Positions 60,386 through 64,000 of a DNA stretch of 64,000 nt are shown here, in pieces. Location of the stretch: assembly GCA_963931615.1 (NCBI GenBank), contig OZ007032.1, forward strand, positions 682,001 through 746,000, in the 5' to 3' direction. The stretch is from Coprenecus sp902388455. Its GTDB lineage: Bacteria > Bacteroidota > Bacteroidia > Bacteroidales > UBA932. The notes under the pieces were generated by a model. It saw only the letters and a program-made list of their open reading frames with translations. It was not told where the DNA came from and searched no databases. The first letter of the stretch is position 1; every line of letters starts with the position of its first letter. The translations under genes were made by a program, and so were the position numbers.

Positions 60386-62554
60386 ATGAATAATATGAAT
60401 TACCCACAGAACAATAACAACAAGGAGTTCCTCGAGCGGTACGCGGTCAATCTGAACCAGAGGGCCCGCGAGGGGAAGCTCGATCCCGTCATCGGCAGGG
60501 ACGAGGAGATCCGCAGGGTGCTCCAGATTCTGAGCCGTAGGACGAAGAACAACCCTATTCTGGTCGGAGAACCCGGTGTCGGCAAGACGGCTATCTCGGA
60601 AGGCATAGCCGAGAGAATAGTCAGTCAGGACGTGCCGGAGAACTTGAAGACCAAGGAAATCTATTCACTGGACATGGGTGCGCTCGTGGCCGGTGCCAAA
60701 TATCAGGGCGAGTTTGAGGAAAGGCTGAAGGGAGTGGTCAACGCCGTCATAGAAAGTCAGGGCGAGATCATCCTGTTCATCGACGAGATACACACTCTGG
60801 TCGGTGCCGGACGTTCGTCAGGCGCGATGGATGCGGCCAATATCCTGAAGCCGGCCCTTGCCCGTGGAGAACTGAGGGCCATCGGCTCCACCACCATCGA
60901 GGAGTACCGCAAGTACTTCGAGGAGGACAAGGCCCTGGAGCGCCGTTTCCAGATGGTCATGGTGGACGAGCCTACCCCGGCCGAGTCCATCTCGATTCTC
61001 AGGGGACTGAAAGAGAAGTACGAGAACCACCACAAGGTGCATATCGACGATGACGCCATCATCGCTGCAGTGGAGCTCTCGCACAGGTACATCACCAACC
61101 GTTTCCTCCCGGACAAGGCCATCGACCTCATAGACGAGGCCGCCTCGAAGCTGCGTCTGGAGATGAACTCGGTGCCTGACCCCATCGACGAGCTGAACCG
61201 TAAGATACGGCAGTTGGAGATTGAGCGTGAGGCCATCAAGCGTGAGGGCCGTTCGCCCAAGCTGGACGAGATACAGGCTTCCATCAAGGAGTCCAAGGAG
61301 CAGCTCGACGAGCTTAACCGCAGGTGGAAGGTGGAGAAGGACCTGCTGGCCCGTATCTCCCAGAAGCGTGCGGATATCGAGCAGTACAGGTTCCAGGCCG
61401 ACGAGGCGGAGCGCAGCGGCGATTACGGCCGCGTGGCTGAGCTGCGTTACGGCAAGATAGCCTCGGCCCAAAAGGAGATAGACGAGCTTACTGCTCAGAA
61501 GGCGGCCAATCCCGACCCGCTGATCAACGAGTCGGTGGAGCCGGAGGACATAGCCGAGATAGTGTCCAAGTGGACCGGCATACCGGTAACCCGTATGCTG
61601 GAGAGCGAGAAGACCAAGCTGCTGCATATGGAGGACATGCTGCACAAGAGGGTAGTGGGTCAGGACGAGGCCGTAAGGGCAGTGGCCGATGCAGTGCGCA
61701 GAAGCCGTGCCGGGCTGCAGAACGAGAAGAGGCCCATCGGCTCGTTCATGTTCCTCGGTACCACCGGTGTCGGTAAGACCGAACTGGCCAAGGCTCTGGC
61801 CGAGGCCCTGTTCAACGACGAGAACATGATGACCCGTATCGATATGAGCGAGTATCAGGAGAGGCACAGCGTCTCCCGTCTGGTCGGTGCGCCTCCGGGA
61901 TACGTCGGATACGACGAGGGCGGCCAGCTTACTGAGGCCGTGCGGCGCAAGCCCTACTCGGTCATCCTGCTGGACGAGATAGAGAAGGCCCATCCCGATG
62001 TGTTCAACATCCTGCTGCAGGTGCTGGACGACGGCCGTCTGACCGACAACAAGGGCAGGACGGTGGACTTCAAGAACACCATCCTGATCATGACCTCCAA
62101 CGTCGGAGCCGAGGTGATACAGGAGTACATGCAGCGCATCGAGCACATCGACGACAAGGCTTCGAGGACTGATGTCCTGGAGGAGTGCCGCCGGGCCGTC
62201 ATCGACATCCTCAAGAAGAGCATGCGTCCGGAGTTCATCAACCGTATCGACGAGATCATCATGTTCGAGCCTCTGACCCGCAAGGACATACTCGGCATCC
62301 TGAACCTCCAGTTGAACGCTCTGAGAAAGAAGATGGAGGAGCACGGCATCTCGATAGAGTTCAGCCAGAAGTTCATCGACTACATGTCCGAGAAGGGCTA
62401 TGACCCGGCCTACGGTGCCCGTCCCATCAAGCGTATCCTTCAGCGCGAGCTGGTCAACATGCTGGCCAAGGCCCTTATTGAAGGTTCGATATCGAAGGAC
62501 AGACCGGTACAGGTTGACGTTTCCGGTGATCAGATAGTCATTACTTCTAAATAG
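60386..62554 (+). CDS. clpB: ClpB-type disaggregase lacking the N-terminal domain
   Basis: This 722-residue AAA+ protein has two ATPase domains: Walker A GEPGVGKT (61-68) and GTTGVGKT in the second. Between them is the full ClpB-type coiled-coil M-domain (LEIEREAIKREGRSPKLDEI, RWKVEKDLL, RSGDYGRVAELRYGKI). It begins directly at the linker before domain 1 (KEFLERYAVNLNQRAREGKLDPVIGR), so the usual N-domain of about 150 residues is missing. A short Asn-rich start (MNNMNYPQNNNN) precedes. A Shine-Dalgarno-like AAGGAG (60374-60379) fixes the start at 60386. Probably works with DnaK/DnaJ/GrpE to solubilise aggregates. Confidence 0.93.
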   Translation: MNNMNYPQNNNNKEFLERYAVNLNQRAREGKLDPVIGRDEEIRRVLQILSRRTKNNPILVGEPGVGKTAISEGIAERIVSQDVPENLKTKEIYSLDMGALVAGAKYQGEFEERLKGVVNAVIESQGEIILFIDEIHTLVGAGRSSGAMDAANILKPALARGELRAIGSTTIEEYRKYFEEDKALERRFQMVMVDEPTPAESISILRGLKEKYENHHKVHIDDDAIIAAVELSHRYITNRFLPDKAIDLIDEAASKLRLEMNSVPDPIDELNRKIRQLEIEREAIKREGRSPKLDEIQASIKESKEQLDELNRRWKVEKDLLARISQKRADIEQYRFQADEAERSGDYGRVAELRYGKIASAQKEIDELTAQKAANPDPLINESVEPEDIAEIVSKWTGIPVTRMLESEKTKLLHMEDMLHKRVVGQDEAVRAVADAVRRSRAGLQNEKRPIGSFMFLGTTGVGKTELAKALAEALFNDENMMTRIDMSEYQERHSVSRLVGAPPGYVGYDEGGQLTEAVRRKPYSVILLDEIEKAHPDVFNILLQVLDDGRLTDNKGRTVDFKNTILIMTSNVGAEVIQEYMQRIEHIDDKASRTDVLEECRRAVIDILKKSMRPEFINRIDEIIMFEPLTRKDILGILNLQLNALRKKMEEHGISIEFSQKFIDYMSEKGYDPAYGARPIKRILQRELVNMLAKALIEGSISKDRPVQVDVSGDQIVITSK

Positions 62555-62574
62555 TACAACCATTCTGGGATTTT

Positions 62575-62614
62575 AAATTCCGTGGGACAATAACAAGTCC
62601 TGCGGAATTTTTAT
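62575..62614 (+). terminator. Terminator of clpB
   Basis: The stem AAATTCCG..GGGAC/GTCC..CGGAATTT (62575-62588 with 62597-62610, two non-standard pairs) is followed by TTTA. Confidence 0.7.
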
Positions 62615-62640
62615 TTAGGAATTATTGTTAAATTCGGGGC

Positions 62641-64000
62641 GTGAAAATAAGAATCGACATATTCCGGCTGGCAGTGGCTGCTCTTGCGGCTGCCGTTATT
62701 ATCTACGGACTTTCCTGCTCTTCCGGCAACGGAAAGGCCACGCCGCTGCTTGAGACTGCGGACTCGCTGATGGCCTCGGATCCTCAGGCTGCCAGACAGG
62801 TGCTTTCCTCAGTCGCAGACGGGAAGGACATCCGGATGAGCCGTGCCGAGAGGGCTTATTACCTGCTGCTTGTAGCTGAGGCTGATTATCTCTGCGGCGA
62901 GCCGATGATCAGGGATACGGCTGTGCATGAGGCGGTGGAGTTTTTCCGGGGCGAGGCTCATAAGAGGCTTTGCGCCCGGGCTCTGCTGATGCGGGCTGCG
63001 GTCCGGCAGGAGATGGCGGATACGCTGGCGGGGCTCGGGAGCTGGTGGAATGCACTTCCGGCTTCTGAAAGGGCAGGTGACGGTGAGTCGATGCGGCTGC
63101 TGCGCTCAGTCGTGGGCAGTATGTACACTCTGATGCCGGATTGCGGTGCGGAGCAATATGCCGCTGCGCTGGACAGCCTTGAGCGGAGAACCGGTGTGGA
63201 GGAGGCGGCTGAGGTATATCTGTCATTGGCCCGCGGATTATTCAGCTATGCAGCGGGACAGGCTGCTGACGATATTGCTCTCGGTATGAGGCTCGCCCGA
63301 GAGGAGGGAGACGGAAGGGCTTTGACTCTAGGGGAGGAATTGCTCGGGAAGCAGTCCGTCATTATGGGCGGGACGTATGTCGGGAACCGTGCAGATGCGG
63401 AGGCTCTTCGGCTCGCCGGGCTGATACTTGAGAATGAGTCGCTGCGCTTGCAGTCGGCGGAGGCACGTCTGCAGGTGATGGCCCTTGTGCTTGTGCTGGC
63501 GGCAGTGCTTGCCGTGGTGCTTGCCGAGGCCGGGATTCTGTGGCTCAGGGTGCGGAGGCTCAGATTGGAGAATTGTGCTCTGAAAGCGTCTATCGAGACC
63601 TTTGGCACTGTTTCTGAAGCGATTGCCGGATCATCCGGGGACGCGGAGCAAAGAACAGGGTGCTGTGGCGGGGAAGCCACGGGTGGAGAGGCCGGGACAG
63701 AGGCAGGTGCTGAAATCCAGTCGGTTCTGCGCGATATGGTGGCACTCATCGGCGAGATGAACGAGGCCTGCGGCCGGGATGGTGACGGAAGCGCCTCTAC
63801 CGTTGACATCCGGAAGATGCTCGACCGCTATTTCCCCGAAGAAGAGGTGCATAACCGCATCCGGAGGATATGCGACCTGCTGTATCCCGGGGTACTTTCC
63901 GAGATAGAACGCGAACATCCGTCCCTTACCCGCAACGACCTCCTGCTCATTGCCTTGATGGCCTGCGGCTTCCCCACCGGAGCCATCTGCGCCGTCCGCC
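62641..64000 (+). CDS. Membrane-anchored TPR regulator with C-terminal helix-turn-helix (3' end outside window)
   Basis: The frame is open from a GTG at 62641 to the window end (453 complete codons). The N-terminus is hydrophobic with YGLSC at residues 21-25, a weak lipobox. A helical, TPR-like region follows (about 35-270: LLETADSLMASDPQAARQVLSSV, ERAYYLLLVAEADYL), then a strong membrane helix (about 280-303), a coiled coil, and a C-terminal segment HPSLTRNDLLLIALMACGFPTGAICAVR that matches the start of the HTH found in Bacteroidota membrane-tethered regulators. The rest of the HTH is beyond the edge. A -7-like TAAATTCG ends five bases before the GTG. Signal and target are unknown. Confidence 0.82.
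   Translation, partial: MKIRIDIFRLAVAALAAAVIIYGLSCSSGNGKATPLLETADSLMASDPQAARQVLSSVADGKDIRMSRAERAYYLLLVAEADYLCGEPMIRDTAVHEAVEFFRGEAHKRLCARALLMRAAVRQEMADTLAGLGSWWNALPASERAGDGESMRLLRSVVGSMYTLMPDCGAEQYAAALDSLERRTGVEEAAEVYLSLARGLFSYAAGQAADDIALGMRLAREEGDGRALTLGEELLGKQSVIMGGTYVGNRADAEALRLAGLILENESLRLQSAEARLQVMALVLVLAAVLAVVLAEAGILWLRVRRLRLENCALKASIETFGTVSEAIAGSSGDAEQRTGCCGGEATGGEAGTEAGAEIQSVLRDMVALIGEMNEACGRDGDGSASTVDIRKMLDRYFPEEEVHNRIRRICDLLYPGVLSEIEREHPSLTRNDLLLIALMACGFPTGAICAVR

Noticed and set aside
60818..62563. 581-codon open frame on the minus strand
   Set aside because: It is antisense to clpB, which has complete motifs on the other strand.
62909..63918. Minus-strand open frames near the window end
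   Set aside because: They are antisense to the GTG-start TPR/HTH gene, which has a coherent signal, helix and HTH layout.

Overview
The window is a stretch of chromosome from a member of the Bacteroidota, most likely Bacteroidales. Three things support this. Promoters carry the Bacteroidota -7 box (TAnnTTTG), in places with an upstream TTTG about 20 bp away. Several families are typical of the phylum: a DUF4296 lipoprotein, a DUF349 protein, a BF3164-like propeller lipoprotein, a membrane-anchored TPR regulator with a C-terminal helix-turn-helix, and paired secreted C1 peptidases. Shine-Dalgarno sequences are mostly weak. The content is almost entirely chromosomal housekeeping. I found no phage, plasmid, CRISPR array or intact insertion sequence, and the genus cannot be fixed from the sequence alone.

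Layout. 1-1080: 3' part of a 23S rRNA gene, spacer, 5S rRNA and terminator, followed by about 730 bp without a gene that holds one copy of a dispersed repeat. 1810-4979 (minus): a GH89 alpha-N-acetylglucosaminidase and an EamA transporter. 5096-9746 (plus): a Wzz-like protein, FtsY and PheT. 9820-14363 (minus): DUF4296 lipoprotein, amidohydrolase, radical SAM protein, Dtd, DeoC and a small outer-membrane-type protein. 14437-17325 (plus): polysaccharide deacetylase, PurD and a membrane protein. 17322-18521 (minus): aminotransferase. 18659-23752 (plus): PurM, unknown lipoprotein, 3'-5' exonuclease, RlmI-like methyltransferase, free methionine sulfoxide reductase and tRNA-Cys. 23804-24906 (minus): NadD and Gmk. 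24979-30600 (plus): class II aldolase, LPP20-like lipoprotein, transglutaminase-like protein, GrpE, DnaJ, L19 and tRNA-Arg. 30601-32005: a hairpin-rich intergenic region, a histidine phosphatase, the second copy of the dispersed repeat, and tRNA-Leu (minus).

32113-34705 (plus): a free-standing PurL-like C-terminal domain, MenG and cardiolipin synthase, facing an AraC regulator. 35555-38164: a calcium-type P-ATPase. 38169-40045 (minus): LysE exporter, TetR regulator and TrmD. 40127-44853 (plus): DUF349 protein, YidC and YggS. 44843-47598 (minus): SurE, LpxB and DapF. 47682-52439 (plus): GapA, a sensor-like stub, TrkH and a RecD-like helicase. 52447-53655 (minus): THUMP-like methyltransferase. 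53743-56478 (plus): propeller lipoprotein and phosphoglucomutase. 56452-60261 (minus): QueE, two C1 peptidases and PssA. 60386-64000 (plus): a ClpB lacking its N-domain, and a membrane-anchored TPR/HTH regulator that starts with GTG and runs off the end of the window.

Cell-envelope and protein-export functions recur (YidC, FtsY, LpxB, PssA, Cls, Wzz), together with protein folding (GrpE, DnaJ, ClpB) and purine synthesis (PurD, PurM). I see no single large novel system. The points most worth a second look are the PurL-like fragment upstream of menG, the N-domain-less ClpB, the sensor stub attached to trkH, the LPP20/transglutaminase pair, and the repeat and hairpin landscape around tRNA-Arg and tRNA-Leu.
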